A stretch of DNA of 64,000 nt, taken from the NCBI GenBank assembly GCA_964034945.1, contig OZ035960.1:71373652-71437651 (forward strand). The letters run 5' to 3'. A model generated the notes under the pieces. That model ran no database searches. It worked only from the letters and a program-made list of their open reading frames with translations, and had not been told where the DNA came from. A program made the position numbers and the translations under genes. Shown here in pieces: positions 1 to 14,331 of the stretch (the first letter of the stretch is position 1; every line of letters begins with the position of its first letter). This DNA comes from Chrysopilus asiliformis. Its lineage: Eukaryota > Arthropoda > Insecta > Diptera > Rhagionidae.

Positions 1-3000
1 GACTGACAGACTGACAGACTGACAGACTGACAGACTGACAGACTGACAGACTGACAGACTGACAGACTGACAGACTGACAGACTGACAGACTGACAGACT
101 GACAGACTGACAGACTGACAGACTGACAGACTGACAGACTGACAGACTGACAGACTGACAGACTGACAGACTGACAGACTGACAGACTGACAGACTGACA
201 GACTGACAGACTGACAGACTGACAGACTGACAGACTGACAGACTGACAGACTGACAGACTGACAGACTGACAGACTGACAGACTGACAGACTGACAGACT
301 GACAGACTGACAGACTGACAGACTGACAGACTGACAGACTGACAGACTGACAGACTGACAGACTGACAGACTGACAGACTGACAGACTGACAGACTGACA
401 GACTGACAGACTGACAGACTGACAGACTGACAGACTGACAGACTGACAGACTGACAGACTGACAGACTGACAGACTGACAGACTGACAGACTGACAGACT
501 GACAGACTGACAGACTGACAGACTGACAGACTGACAGACTGACAGACTGACAGACTGACAGACTGACAGACTGACAGACTGACAGACTGACAGACTGACA
601 GACTGACAGACTGACAGACTGACAGACTGACAGACTGACAGACTGACAGACTGACAGACTGACAGACTGACAGACTGACAGACTGACAGACTGACAGACT
701 GACAGACTGACAGACTGACAGACTGACAGACTGACAGACTGACAGACTGACAGACTGACAGACTGACAGACTGACAGACTGACAGACTGACAGACTGACA
801 GACTGACAGACTGACAGACTGACAGACTGACAGACTGACAGACTGACAGACTGACAGACTGACAGACTGACAGACTGACAGACTGACAGACTGACAGACT
901 GACAGACTGACAGACTGACAGACTGACAGACTGACAGACTGACAGACTGACAGACTGACAGACTGACAGACTGACAGACTGACAGACTGACAGACTGACA
1001 GACTGACAGACTGACAGACTGACAGACTGACAGACTGACAGACTGACAGACTGACAGACTGACAGACTGACAGACTGACAGACTGACAGACTGACAGACT
1101 GACAGACTGACAGACTGACAGACTGACAGACTGACAGACTGACAGACTGACAGACTGACAGACTGACAGACTGACAGACTGACAGACTGACAGACTGACA
1201 GACTGACAGACTGACAGACTGACAGACTGACAGACTGACAGACTGACAGACTGACAGACTGACAGACTGACAGACTGACAGACTGACAGACTGACAGACT
1301 GACAGACTGACAGACTGACAGACTGACAGACTGACAGACTGACAGACTGACAGACTGACAGACTGACAGACTGACAGACTGACAGACTGACAGACTGACA
1401 GACTGACAGACTGACAGACTGACAGACTGACAGACTGACAGACTGACAGACTGACAGACTGACAGACTGACAGACTGACAGACTGACAGACTGACAGACT
1501 GACAGACTGACAGACTGACAGACTGACAGACTGACAGACTGACAGACTGACAGACTGACAGACTGACAGACTGACAGACTGACAGACTGACAGACTGACA
1601 GACTGACAGACTGACAGACTGACAGACTGACAGACTGACAGACTGACAGACTGACAGACTGACAGACTGACAGACTGACAGACTGACAGACTGACAGACT
1701 GACAGACTGACAGACTGACAGACTGACAGACTGACAGACTGACAGACTGACAGACTGACAGACTGACAGACTGACAGACTGACAGACTGACAGACTGACA
1801 GACTGACAGACTGACAGACTGACAGACTGACAGACTGACAGACTGACAGACTGACAGACTGACAGACTGACAGACTGACAGACTGACAGACTGACAGACT
1901 GACAGACTGACAGACTGACAGACTGACAGACTGACAGACTGACAGACTGACAGACTGACAGACTGACAGACTGACAGACTGACAGACTGACAGACTGACA
2001 GACTGACAGACTGACAGACTGACAGACTGACAGACTGACAGACTGACAGACTGACAGACTGACAGACTGACAGACTGACAGACTGACAGACTGACAGACT
2101 GACAGACTGACAGACTGACAGACTGACAGACTGACAGACTGACAGACTGACAGACTGACAGACTGACAGACTGACAGACTGACAGACTGACAGACTGACA
2201 GACTGACAGACTGACAGACTGACAGACTGACAGACTGACAGACTGACAGACTGACAGACTGACAGACTGACAGACTGACAGACTGACAGACTGACAGACT
2301 GACAGACTGACAGACTGACAGACTGACAGACTGACAGACTGACAGACTGACAGACTGACAGACTGACAGACTGACAGACTGACAGACTGACAGACTGACA
2401 GACTGACAGACTGACAGACTGACAGACTGACAGACTGACAGACTGACAGACTGACAGACTGACAGACTGACAGACTGACAGACTGACAGACTGACAGACT
2501 GACAGACTGACAGACTGACAGACTGACAGACTGACAGACTGACAGACTGACAGACTGACAGACTGACAGACTGACAGACTGACAGACTGACAGACTGACA
2601 GACTGACAGACTGACAGACTGACAGACTGACAGACTGACAGACTGACAGACTGACAGACTGACAGACTGACAGACTGACAGACTGACAGACTGACAGACT
2701 GACAGACTGACAGACTGACAGACTGACAGACTGACAGACTGACAGACTGACAGACTGACAGACTGACAGACTGACAGACTGACAGACTGACAGACTGACA
2801 GACTGACAGACTGACAGACTGACAGACTGACAGACTGACAGACTGACAGACTGACAGACTGACAGACTGACAGACTGACAGACTGACAGACTGACAGACT
2901 GACAGACTGACAGACTGACAGACTGACAGACTGACAGACTGACAGACTGACAGACTGACAGACTGACAGACTGACAGACTGACAGACTGACAGACTGACA

Positions 3001-6000
3001 GACTGACAGACTGACAGACTGACAGACTGACAGACTGACAGACTGACAGACTGACAGACTGACAGACTGACAGACTGACAGACTGACAGACTGACAGACT
3101 GACAGACTGACAGACTGACAGACTGACAGACTGACAGACTGACAGACTGACAGACTGACAGACTGACAGACTGACAGACTGACAGACTGACAGACTGACA
3201 GACTGACAGACTGACAGACTGACAGACTGACAGACTGACAGACTGACAGACTGACAGACTGACAGACTGACAGACTGACAGACTGACAGACTGACAGACT
3301 GACAGACTGACAGACTGACAGACTGACAGACTGACAGACTGACAGACTGACAGACTGACAGACTGACAGACTGACAGACTGACAGACTGACAGACTGACA
3401 GACTGACAGACTGACAGACTGACAGACTGACAGACTGACAGACTGACAGACTGACAGACTGACAGACTGACAGACTGACAGACTGACAGACTGACAGACT
3501 GACAGACTGACAGACTGACAGACTGACAGACTGACAGACTGACAGACTGACAGACTGACAGACTGACAGACTGACAGACTGACAGACTGACAGACTGACA
3601 GACTGACAGACTGACAGACTGACAGACTGACAGACTGACAGACTGACAGACTGACAGACTGACAGACTGACAGACTGACAGACTGACAGACTGACAGACT
3701 GACAGACTGACAGACTGACAGACTGACAGACTGACAGACTGACAGACTGACAGACTGACAGACTGACAGACTGACAGACTGACAGACTGACAGACTGACA
3801 GACTGACAGACTGACAGACTGACAGACTGACAGACTGACAGACTGACAGACTGACAGACTGACAGACTGACAGACTGACAGACTGACAGACTGACAGACT
3901 GACAGACTGACAGACTGACAGACTGACAGACTGACAGACTGACAGACTGACAGACTGACAGACTGACAGACTGACAGACTGACAGACTGACAGACTGACA
4001 GACTGACAGACTGACAGACTGACAGACTGACAGACTGACAGACTGACAGACTGACAGACTGACAGACTGACAGACTGACAGACTGACAGACTGACAGACT
4101 GACAGACTGACAGACTGACAGACTGACAGACTGACAGACTGACAGACTGACAGACTGACAGACTGACAGACTGACAGACTGACAGACTGACAGACTGACA
4201 GACTGACAGACTGACAGACTGACAGACTGACAGACTGACAGACTGACAGACTGACAGACTGACAGACTGACAGACTGACAGACTGACAGACTGACAGACT
4301 GACAGACTGACAGACTGACAGACTGACAGACTGACAGACTGACAGACTGACAGACTGACAGACTGACAGACTGACAGACTGACAGACTGACAGACTGACA
4401 GACTGACAGACTGACAGACTGACAGACTGACAGACTGACAGACTGACAGACTGACAGACTGACAGACTGACAGACTGACAGACTGACAGACTGACAGACT
4501 GACAGACTGACAGACTGACAGACTGACAGACTGACAGACTGACAGACTGACAGACTGACAGACTGACAGACTGACAGACTGACAGACTGACAGACTGACA
4601 GACTGACAGACTGACAGACTGACAGACTGACAGACTGACAGACTGACAGACTGACAGACTGACAGACTGACAGACTGACAGACTGACAGACTGACAGACT
4701 GACAGACTGACAGACTGACAGACTGACAGACTGACAGACTGACAGACTGACAGACTGACAGACTGACAGACTGACAGACTGACAGACTGACAGACTGACA
4801 GACTGACAGACTGACAGACTGACAGACTGACAGACTGACAGACTGACAGACTGACAGACTGACAGACTGACAGACTGACAGACTGACAGACTGACAGACT
4901 GACAGACTGACAGACTGACAGACTGACAGACTGACAGACTGACAGACTGACAGACTGACAGACTGACAGACTGACAGACTGACAGACTGACAGACTGACA
5001 GACTGACAGACTGACAGACTGACAGACTGACAGACTGACAGACTGACAGACTGACAGACTGACAGACTGACAGACTGACAGACTGACAGACTGACAGACT
5101 GACAGACTGACAGACTGACAGACTGACAGACTGACAGACTGACAGACTGACAGACTGACAGACTGACAGACTGACAGACTGACAGACTGACAGACTGACA
5201 GACTGACAGACTGACAGACTGACAGACTGACAGACTGACAGACTGACAGACTGACAGACTGACAGACTGACAGACTGACAGACTGACAGACTGACAGACT
5301 GACAGACTGACAGACTGACAGACTGACAGACTGACAGACTGACAGACTGACAGACTGACAGACTGACAGACTGACAGACTGACAGACTGACAGACTGACA
5401 GACTGACAGACTGACAGACTGACAGACTGACAGACTGACAGACTGACAGACTGACAGACTGACAGACTGACAGACTGACAGACTGACAGACTGACAGACT
5501 GACAGACTGACAGACTGACAGACTGACAGACTGACAGACTGACAGACTGACAGACTGACAGACTGACAGACTGACAGACTGACAGACTGACAGACTGACA
5601 GACTGACAGACTGACAGACTGACAGACTGACAGACTGACAGACTGACAGACTGACAGACTGACAGACTGACAGACTGACAGACTGACAGACTGACAGACT
5701 GACAGACTGACAGACTGACAGACTGACAGACTGACAGACTGACAGACTGACAGACTGACAGACTGACAGACTGACAGACTGACAGACTGACAGACTGACA
5801 GACTGACAGACTGACAGACTGACAGACTGACAGACTGACAGACTGACAGACTGACAGACTGACAGACTGACAGACTGACAGACTGACAGACTGACAGACT
5901 GACAGACTGACAGACTGACAGACTGACAGACTGACAGACTGACAGACTGACAGACTGACAGACTGACAGACTGACAGACTGACAGACTGACAGACTGACA

Positions 6001-9000
6001 GACTGACAGACTGACAGACTGACAGACTGACAGACTGACAGACTGACAGACTGACAGACTGACAGACTGACAGACTGACAGACTGACAGACTGACAGACT
6101 GACAGACTGACAGACTGACAGACTGACAGACTGACAGACTGACAGACTGACAGACTGACAGACTGACAGACTGACAGACTGACAGACTGACAGACTGACA
6201 GACTGACAGACTGACAGACTGACAGACTGACAGACTGACAGACTGACAGACTGACAGACTGACAGACTGACAGACTGACAGACTGACAGACTGACAGACT
6301 GACAGACTGACAGACTGACAGACTGACAGACTGACAGACTGACAGACTGACAGACTGACAGACTGACAGACTGACAGACTGACAGACTGACAGACTGACA
6401 GACTGACAGACTGACAGACTGACAGACTGACAGACTGACAGACTGACAGACTGACAGACTGACAGACTGACAGACTGACAGACTGACAGACTGACAGACT
6501 GACAGACTGACAGACTGACAGACTGACAGACTGACAGACTGACAGACTGACAGACTGACAGACTGACAGACTGACAGACTGACAGACTGACAGACTGACA
6601 GACTGACAGACTGACAGACTGACAGACTGACAGACTGACAGACTGACAGACTGACAGACTGACAGACTGACAGACTGACAGACTGACAGACTGACAGACT
6701 GACAGACTGACAGACTGACAGACTGACAGACTGACAGACTGACAGACTGACAGACTGACAGACTGACAGACTGACAGACTGACAGACTGACAGACTGACA
6801 GACTGACAGACTGACAGACTGACAGACTGACAGACTGACAGACTGACAGACTGACAGACTGACAGACTGACAGACTGACAGACTGACAGACTGACAGACT
6901 GACAGACTGACAGACTGACAGACTGACAGACTGACAGACTGACAGACTGACAGACTGACAGACTGACAGACTGACAGACTGACAGACTGACAGACTGACA
7001 GACTGACAGACTGACAGACTGACAGACTGACAGACTGACAGACTGACAGACTGACAGACTGACAGACTGACAGACTGACAGACTGACAGACTGACAGACT
7101 GACAGACTGACAGACTGACAGACTGACAGACTGACAGACTGACAGACTGACAGACTGACAGACTGACAGACTGACAGACTGACAGACTGACAGACTGACA
7201 GACTGACAGACTGACAGACTGACAGACTGACAGACTGACAGACTGACAGACTGACAGACTGACAGACTGACAGACTGACAGACTGACAGACTGACAGACT
7301 GACAGACTGACAGACTGACAGACTGACAGACTGACAGACTGACAGACTGACAGACTGACAGACTGACAGACTGACAGACTGACAGACTGACAGACTGACA
7401 GACTGACAGACTGACAGACTGACAGACTGACAGACTGACAGACTGACAGACTGACAGACTGACAGACTGACAGACTGACAGACTGACAGACTGACAGACT
7501 GACAGACTGACAGACTGACAGACTGACAGACTGACAGACTGACAGACTGACAGACTGACAGACTGACAGACTGACAGACTGACAGACTGACAGACTGACA
7601 GACTGACAGACTGACAGACTGACAGACTGACAGACTGACAGACTGACAGACTGACAGACTGACAGACTGACAGACTGACAGACTGACAGACTGACAGACT
7701 GACAGACTGACAGACTGACAGACTGACAGACTGACAGACTGACAGACTGACAGACTGACAGACTGACAGACTGACAGACTGACAGACTGACAGACTGACA
7801 GACTGACAGACTGACAGACTGACAGACTGACAGACTGACAGACTGACAGACTGACAGACTGACAGACTGACAGACTGACAGACTGACAGACTGACAGACT
7901 GACAGACTGACAGACTGACAGACTGACAGACTGACAGACTGACAGACTGACAGACTGACAGACTGACAGACTGACAGACTGACAGACTGACAGACTGACA
8001 GACTGACAGACTGACAGACTGACAGACTGACAGACTGACAGACTGACAGACTGACAGACTGACAGACTGACAGACTGACAGACTGACAGACTGACAGACT
8101 GACAGACTGACAGACTGACAGACTGACAGACTGACAGACTGACAGACTGACAGACTGACAGACTGACAGACTGACAGACTGACAGACTGACAGACTGACA
8201 GACTGACAGACTGACAGACTGACAGACTGACAGACTGACAGACTGACAGACTGACAGACTGACAGACTGACAGACTGACAGACTGACAGACTGACAGACT
8301 GACAGACTGACAGACTGACAGACTGACAGACTGACAGACTGACAGACTGACAGACTGACAGACTGACAGACTGACAGACTGACAGACTGACAGACTGACA
8401 GACTGACAGACTGACAGACTGACAGACTGACAGACTGACAGACTGACAGACTGACAGACTGACAGACTGACAGACTGACAGACTGACAGACTGACAGACT
8501 GACAGACTGACAGACTGACAGACTGACAGACTGACAGACTGACAGACTGACAGACTGACAGACTGACAGACTGACAGACTGACAGACTGACAGACTGACA
8601 GACTGACAGACTGACAGACTGACAGACTGACAGACTGACAGACTGACAGACTGACAGACTGACAGACTGACAGACTGACAGACTGACAGACTGACAGACT
8701 GACAGACTGACAGACTGACAGACTGACAGACTGACAGACTGACAGACTGACAGACTGACAGACTGACAGACTGACAGACTGACAGACTGACAGACTGACA
8801 GACTGACAGACTGACAGACTGACAGACTGACAGACTGACAGACTGACAGACTGACAGACTGACAGACTGACAGACTGACAGACTGACAGACTGACAGACT
8901 GACAGACTGACAGACTGACAGACTGACAGACTGACAGACTGACAGACTGACAGACTGACAGACTGACAGACTGACAGACTGACAGACTGACAGACTGACA

Positions 9001-10474
9001 GACTGACAGACTGACAGACTGACAGACTGACAGACTGACAGACTGACAGACTGACAGACTGACAGACTGACAGACTGACAGACTGACAGACTGACAGACT
9101 GACAGACTGACAGACTGACAGACTGACAGACTGACAGACTGACAGACTGACAGACTGACAGACTGACAGACTGACAGACTGACAGACTGACAGACTGACA
9201 GACTGACAGACTGACAGACTGACAGACTGACAGACTGACAGACTGACAGACTGACAGACTGACAGACTGACAGACTGACAGACTGACAGACTGACAGACT
9301 GACAGACTGACAGACTGACAGACTGACAGACTGACAGACTGACAGACTGACAGACTGACAGACTGACAGACTGACAGACTGACAGACTGACAGACTGACA
9401 GACTGACAGACTGACAGACTGACAGACTGACAGACTGACAGACTGACAGACTGACAGACTGACAGACTGACAGACTGACAGACTGACAGACTGACAGACT
9501 GACAGACTGACAGACTGACAGACTGACAGACTGACAGACTGACAGACTGACAGACTGACAGACTGACAGACTGACAGACTGACAGACTGACAGACTGACA
9601 GACTGACAGACTGACAGACTGACAGACTGACAGACTGACAGACTGACAGACTGACAGACTGACAGACTGACAGACTGACAGACTGACAGACTGACAGACT
9701 GACAGACTGACAGACTGACAGACTGACAGACTGACAGACTGACAGACTGACAGACTGACAGACTGACAGACTGACAGACTGACAGACTGACAGACTGACA
9801 GACTGACAGACTGACAGACTGACAGACTGACAGACTGACAGACTGACAGACTGACAGACTGACAGACTGACAGACTGACAGACTGACAGACTGACAGACT
9901 GACAGACTGACAGACTGACAGACTGACAGACTGACAGACTGACAGACTGACAGACTGACAGACTGACAGACTGACAGACTGACAGACTGACAGACTGACA
10001 GACTGACAGACTGACAGACTGACAGACTGACAGACTGACAGACTGACAGACTGACAGACTGACAGACTGACAGACTGACAGACTGACAGACTGACAGACT
10101 GACAGACTGACAGACTGACAGACTGACAGACTGACAGACTGACAGACTGACAGACTGACAGACTGACAGACTGACAGACTGACAGACTGACAGACTGACA
10201 GACTGACAGACTGACAGACTGACAGACTGACAGACTGACAGACTGACAGACTGACAGACTGACAGACTGACAGACTGACAGACTGACAGACTGACAGACT
10301 GACAGACTGACAGACTGACAGACTGACAGACTGACAGACTGACAGACTGACAGACTGACAGACTGACAGACTGACAGACTGACAGACTGAGAGACTGACA
10401 GACTGACAGACTGACAGACTGACAGACTGACAGACTGACAGACTGACAGACTGACAGACTGACAGACTGACAGA
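1..10474. repeat. 8-bp satellite array (GACTGACA)n, about 1,309 copies
   Basis: Uninterrupted tandem GACTGACA, equal to TGTCAGTC on the minus strand, running from the window edge to about 10,474. The only departure I can see is a C to G change at 10,391. The array continues beyond the window. Its right edge abuts the same element sequence that flanks the 12-bp array at the other end of the window, where it is inverted. Such homogeneity means a recent expansion, strong homogenisation, or an assembly artefact. Confidence 0.97.
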
Positions 10475-10605
10475 CAGAAAGACATTTTTTAAATATGACT
10501 CCAATCGACTCAGGAGTGATCGGGAAATGTTTTTTAGGCAAAATTAAGAGGTCGAAATTTTTCATGAATACAATACTTTATTATACTCCGTAGAAGAAAG
10601 TAAAA
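10475..10605 (-). mobile_element. Flank of the microsatellite-bearing dispersed element, copy M1
   Basis: On the minus strand this segment repeats the sequence at 43,575-43,700 (M2) and 55,490-55,634 (M3): a block around ACGGAGTATAATAAAG, then a run containing TTCCCGATCACTCCTGAGTC, then the CTGT/CAGT microsatellite. Similarity stops just left of 10,606. The microsatellite part of this copy is the 10.5-kb array. No protein is encoded, so this is a non-autonomous dispersed repeat of unknown superfamily. Confidence 0.85.
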
Positions 10606-10740
10606 ATCATGGTAAAATCACCATACGGCAATAAATAGTATGTAGGTAGATATATATTTTAGGATTGGTGAGAGGCAAGGGGACTCACCTAAATCAACCA
10701 CCCCAAATGGGACCAGAAGCCCGCCACGTCCACGTCGTTC
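10606..10740. other. Unassigned spacer
   Basis: There is no open frame, terminal repeat or match to other parts of the window that I can see. It separates the M1 element from the truncated long-TIR element. Confidence 0.5.
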
Positions 10741-11758
10741 CAGTCACTGAGACATGATTGATCTTATCAATTGCCGTGTGCCTGACGATTAGACTTGCGC
10801 TACTAAAAATATGAGTTTTGTGTACTTAACATTCGTTTTATAAATTTGTACATTTACGAGCCTCAAAGCTTTCAACAATCCACTCTTTAGACTTTTTGGT
10901 TTCTTATATGAAGTACGTAGTATCAAAAGTATTGTACAGTACACTCGCGATTTATGTACAGGAAATTTTAAGCTGGTCATATAACAGAGTATTTATTCTC
11001 AAATAGTCTAGTTTATCCTTAAATGCTTACGCATCCTTGGACAATTTTTGTGTGACAAATTTAAGAAATATTAAGAGGTATTCATTTCGAATTGCGATCA
11101 AATTAAAAATGCTTGATTGCATCCTAAAATGTGGCCTTTAGGCAATCGCCATAAAAAAAGGCAGATTTATAGGCGTGAGAAGGAGTGGTCAAATCTAATT
11201 AAGTTGGATGGAAGAGTTGTGTAAGAGTTTTTCTAGCATTTATAATTTTTTGACCTTACTCACCGTTTTCCAGAGAATCTCAAAAATATTTTCATTTGAA
11301 CGAGAGTTTCTGGAAGGGTTGGATTAATTTTGCTCATCAACGAACTTAGTTTTCATTTTTTGAGAAAAACTCTTTGTCAAATTTAAAGTTCCTAGCCAAA
11401 CCTAGCACCCGGAATCGTACCCCTCAGAAAGCGTAATAAGGTCTCTAGTATATAGATGAACATTTCAACTAACAGTTGTTTTTGGGTCAAGGAATCGTGA
11501 AATGAGTTTTGATTCGGTAATCTTTGTACAAATTTATGAAACGAATGTTAAGTACACAAAACTCATATTTTTAGTCGCGCAAGTCTAATCGTCAGGCACA
11601 CGGCAATTGATAAGATCAATCATGTCTCAGTGACTGTCATCAACTGACCCTTATGGCTGGATATGGCTCTTTTTTATTAAAGTATTTTGAATATAACCAA
11701 AAGACCCCATCGCTCAGTTCTCAACACAAAATTTTAACATTTTAAATGTTTTTTTGTG
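10741..11758. mobile_element. Long-TIR (foldback-like) element, left end truncated
   Basis: The right end (about 11,500-11,758) and the left part (10,741-10,850) are inverted copies of each other; both carry a segment around AGACATGATTGATC. The complete relative at 48,709-49,836 shows TIRs of about 235 bp that start CACAAAAAAAC. Here the outer roughly 125 bp of the left TIR is missing and is replaced by unrelated sequence at 10,741. No transposase is encoded. Confidence 0.75.
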
Positions 11759-11799
11759 CCATATGGATTTTTTTTGCTCCTTTATAATTTATGAAAGTA

Positions 11800-11960
11800 A
11801 TGACACTCTCTCTTTCGGCGCTACTAATGTCTCTCACCAGAGACAGAGATCCCTACACAGTCTTATCAATTTATTTGGGATACCGAGATCTCTCATGACT
11901 TTATAAAGTTCTACCCTGACTAGGCTATCATAGGAGGTTTTAAAGTCTATGAATATGTGT
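11800..11960 (-). pseudogene. Non-LTR RT fragment containing motif A, out of order
   Basis: The minus strand encodes a segment with FIDFKTSYDSLVRVELY followed by a stretch reading GIPNKLIRLC. This is typical of the RT palm around the first catalytic aspartate (F-x-D-F-K-x-x-Y/F-D). In an intact LINE it lies upstream of the fragment at 11,993-12,388. Here it lies downstream on the same strand, so the original gene has been rearranged. The inverted copy is at about 48,500-48,640. Confidence 0.65.
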
Positions 11961-11992
11961 TTTACTTACCTCGCATGCGTAGAGTGCCTAGT

Positions 11993-12388
11993 CTATCTGA
12001 TACAGCTTGAAATCCGATTACAGTAAATAAGAATCGGTTTTATCAACTGCTTATATAAGAGCATCCTTGTCATTGGAGAAAGCATGCTTTTCGGGTGCAT
12101 TAACGAGGCGATAGACATATAAGCTTTATTTGCTTTTCTTAGGGATTCCTTAACATGGTCATTGAACTTTAAGAGCTTATTAAAATTGACACCCAGATAT
12201 CTAATCTTATCCTTGGGCCGAAGTTCTCGACCACCCAGAGAGATAGAGAGGTTAGAACATATTTTGGCAGTACCCGATGGACCCCTTCCAGACGCGTTTC
12301 TAAAGTGAATTAGCTTTGACTTATTACTATTAATTGCAATGCCCCATGAGTCATAATACTCCTTGATCTCATCCAGATGGAGCTGCAC
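11993..12388 (-). pseudogene. Non-LTR retrotransposon reverse transcriptase fragment (post-catalytic part)
   Basis: The 131-residue frame resembles the region after the catalytic motifs in jockey-type LINE reverse transcriptases. It has the segment WGIAINSNKSKLIHF near residues 15-29, a YLGV motif near 64-67, and the later LYKQLIKPI segment near 111-119. In living elements this region helps hold the primer-template while the enzyme copies its RNA at the target site. The catalytic YADD motif is absent. The matching frame in block B (about 48,070-48,470) carries an extra 4 bp (TATG) near 48,200 and is frameshifted, so this copy preserves the frame better. It is a fragment, not a working gene. 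Confidence 0.7.
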
Positions 12389-12555
12389 AAAACGGGCAGC
12401 GACTTTTGGATCTCTGTTTGACGAAAAAATATCAATTGTTGCCTAATATAGCGTAGAGTTGTTGAAATTTTATGAGTACCAAACGAATTTAACACTCGTA
12501 TTTTTTTAAAGTTGTTCAATTTAACATGCTTTTGACTGAAATGTGAGATTCGAAC

Positions 12556-12766
12556 AAAAAATAATTTCTACACATTGTTTGAAAATTTCATGGTTATGGT
12601 CAGGAAATAAGATTCAAATCCCTATGCTAGTTTTCCTAGAAAAGTACCGTGTCCGCATTCTGTCTTTCCCACTGAAAAATAATATATTTGTCTCTTTCTA
12701 GTTTTCTGCAAAATTTTATGACGTCTGTTACCAAATTTTTTTTCGTGTAAAAATTAGAAGAAAAAA
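12556..12766. repeat. Direct repeat flanking a palindrome-satellite element, left copy
   Basis: About 205 bp starting near AATAATTTCTACACATTG and ending near ATTAGAAGAAAAA is repeated almost exactly at 13,637-13,838, on the other side of the element between them. Block B has only one copy (about 47,700-47,890). The left copy has an extra segment (TCTGTTACCAAA) near 12,723 that the right copy lacks. Confidence 0.8.
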
Positions 12767-12770
12767 AATT

Positions 12771-13637
12771 TAAAAATTTTTTTTAAAAAAAAGCTTTTAT
12801 TAAAAAAGAATGCACTGAAAAGAAAAAAATAATTTTCTGGACGCTGTGTATCACAAATATAAAAGCTTTTTAAAAGCGAGATAAATTTTTATTGTTGTTT
12901 TATGCTTTATCTCGCTTTTTAAAAGCTTTTATATTTGTGATACACAGCGTCCAGAAAATTATTTTTTTCTTTTTAGTGCATTCTTTTTTAATAAAAGCTT
13001 TTTTTTTAAATTTTTTTTTTTAATTATTTTTATTTTGTTCTTTTTAGTCTTCGAATATATATCCTTACATTTAAGATGTCCTTACAGGCTTTTTAACTTG
13101 AGAATCGTATTCAGCGACCCCAAAAACCCCCAGAATAGATTTTTTTCCGGAAAATTTGGAGAAAGGGATAATCACGTTATCTTTACAGAACCTTCCGTTA
13201 TCCTTACAGACTTTTTAATGGCAGATTCGGATTTAGCGACCCCAAAAACCCCCAGAATAGATTTTTTTCCGGAAAATTTGGAGAAAAGGATAATCACGTT
13301 ATCCTTACAGGACCTTCCGTTATCCTTACAGATTTTTTTAATGACATATTCGGATTCAGCGACTCCAAAGACCCCCAGGATAGATTTTTTTCCGGAAAAT
13401 TTGGAGAAAAGGATAATCACGTTATCCTTACAGGACCTTCTCTTATCCTTACAAGGACGAAGTAGAGAAAATATTGTATTGTCATCGGACTTATATAAGT
13501 GTACAAAATTTCAAGTGAATCGGATGTGTGGAAGTGGGTCAAAATTTGATTGCAAGATTTGACCCCGACAAACAAAAAAACAAACAAACAAGCAAACAAA
13601 CAGACAGACAAGATAGCGAGCTAAATAAAAGCTTTTA
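12771..13637 (+). mobile_element. Palindrome plus 122-bp-satellite element, family E, copy 1
   Basis: In order: a T/A-rich edge, a 95-bp-arm palindrome (12,791-13,000), a T-rich link with CTTTTTAGTCTTC at about 13,044-13,056, three 122-bp tandem units (about 13,080-13,445), a unique 3' domain (13,446-13,560), a CAAA/CAGA microsatellite (about 13,570-13,610), and an end reading AAATAAAAGCTTTTA. The 3' end repeats a motif from the palindrome (AATAAAAGCTTTT). The element is non-coding. Its layout resembles non-autonomous Helentron (DINE/HINE) elements, which carry tandem repeats, a microsatellite and matching subterminal motifs; that assignment is inference. Confidence 0.72.
12791..13000. repeat. 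Large palindrome, arms about 95 bp, loop about 20 nt
   Basis: The left arm 12,791-12,885 is the near-perfect inverse of the right arm 12,906-13,000. Arms begin and end AAGCTTTTATT...AATAAAAGCTT and include TGTATCACAAATATAAAAGC. As RNA or extruded DNA this would form a roughly 95-bp hairpin. Near-identical palindromes sit at 14,439-14,650 and 47,459-47,667. Confidence 0.93.
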
Positions 13638-13838
13638 AAAATAATTTCTACACATTGTTTGAAAATTTCATGGTTATGGTCAGGAAATAAGATTCAAATC
13701 CTTATGCTAGTTTTCCTAGAAAAGTACCGTGTCCGCATTCTGTCTTTCCTACTGAAAAATAATATATTTGTCTCTTTCTAGTTTTCTGCAAAATTTTATG
13801 ACGTTTTTTTCGTGTAAAAATTAGAAGAAAAAGAACCA
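13637..13838. repeat. Direct repeat flanking a palindrome-satellite element, right copy
   Basis: Second copy of the roughly 205-bp sequence at 12,556-12,766. Block B lacks this copy. Confidence 0.8.
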
Positions 13839-13839
13839 T

Positions 13840-14331
13840 TTACGATATAAATTTTTTCCAATAATAATTTTTTTTTCCAATAATACAAATTCTTGATTTT
13901 GGAAATCTTATAGCAAATTTTATTAATATTTCTAATAGCAAATTTTATTATTTCATACAAATGTTTCAAAATTACCCGCTTATAAAATCAAAATTGCATG
14001 CCAGACACACACATAACATGTCATGCCTTAATAAGATTTCACTGGGTTTTTTTTTTATTAATAATCATGCCTTAAAAGGTTTCACTGGAATATCTTAGGA
14101 AAAAAATATTGATGAAATCGGGCGAAAAGTGAAATCGGGTTTTCAAAAGTGGTACTTAGAAAAAGTGTACGCGTTTTAAAAGTGGTTTTTGTGAAAGAAG
14201 GGCATTAAAGTAATACCCTCGTGTGATTTTGAAATCGGATTAAAGTGTTAAACGCAAATAAAGTGCAAAAACGTCCAACGTTTGACGTTTCTCAACTAGT
14301 GTTCCACAAAGTAATGCTTTTGTAGTTTGGT
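13840..14331. other. Non-coding part of the composite block, shared with 46,500-46,920
   Basis: No frame stands out. The segment is an inverted match to 46,500-46,920. The run around 14,120-14,290 is rich in GTG and AAAGTG words and resembles the 5' untranslated region of an insect LINE, but I cannot prove that. It ends at a junction with a short piece of gypsy integrase coding sequence. Confidence 0.5.

Noticed and set aside
1..10474. Telomere or centromere repeat
   Set aside because: The unit does not resemble insect TTAGG telomeres, and the array abuts a dispersed element whose other copies have short arrays. A centromeric role cannot be judged from sequence alone.
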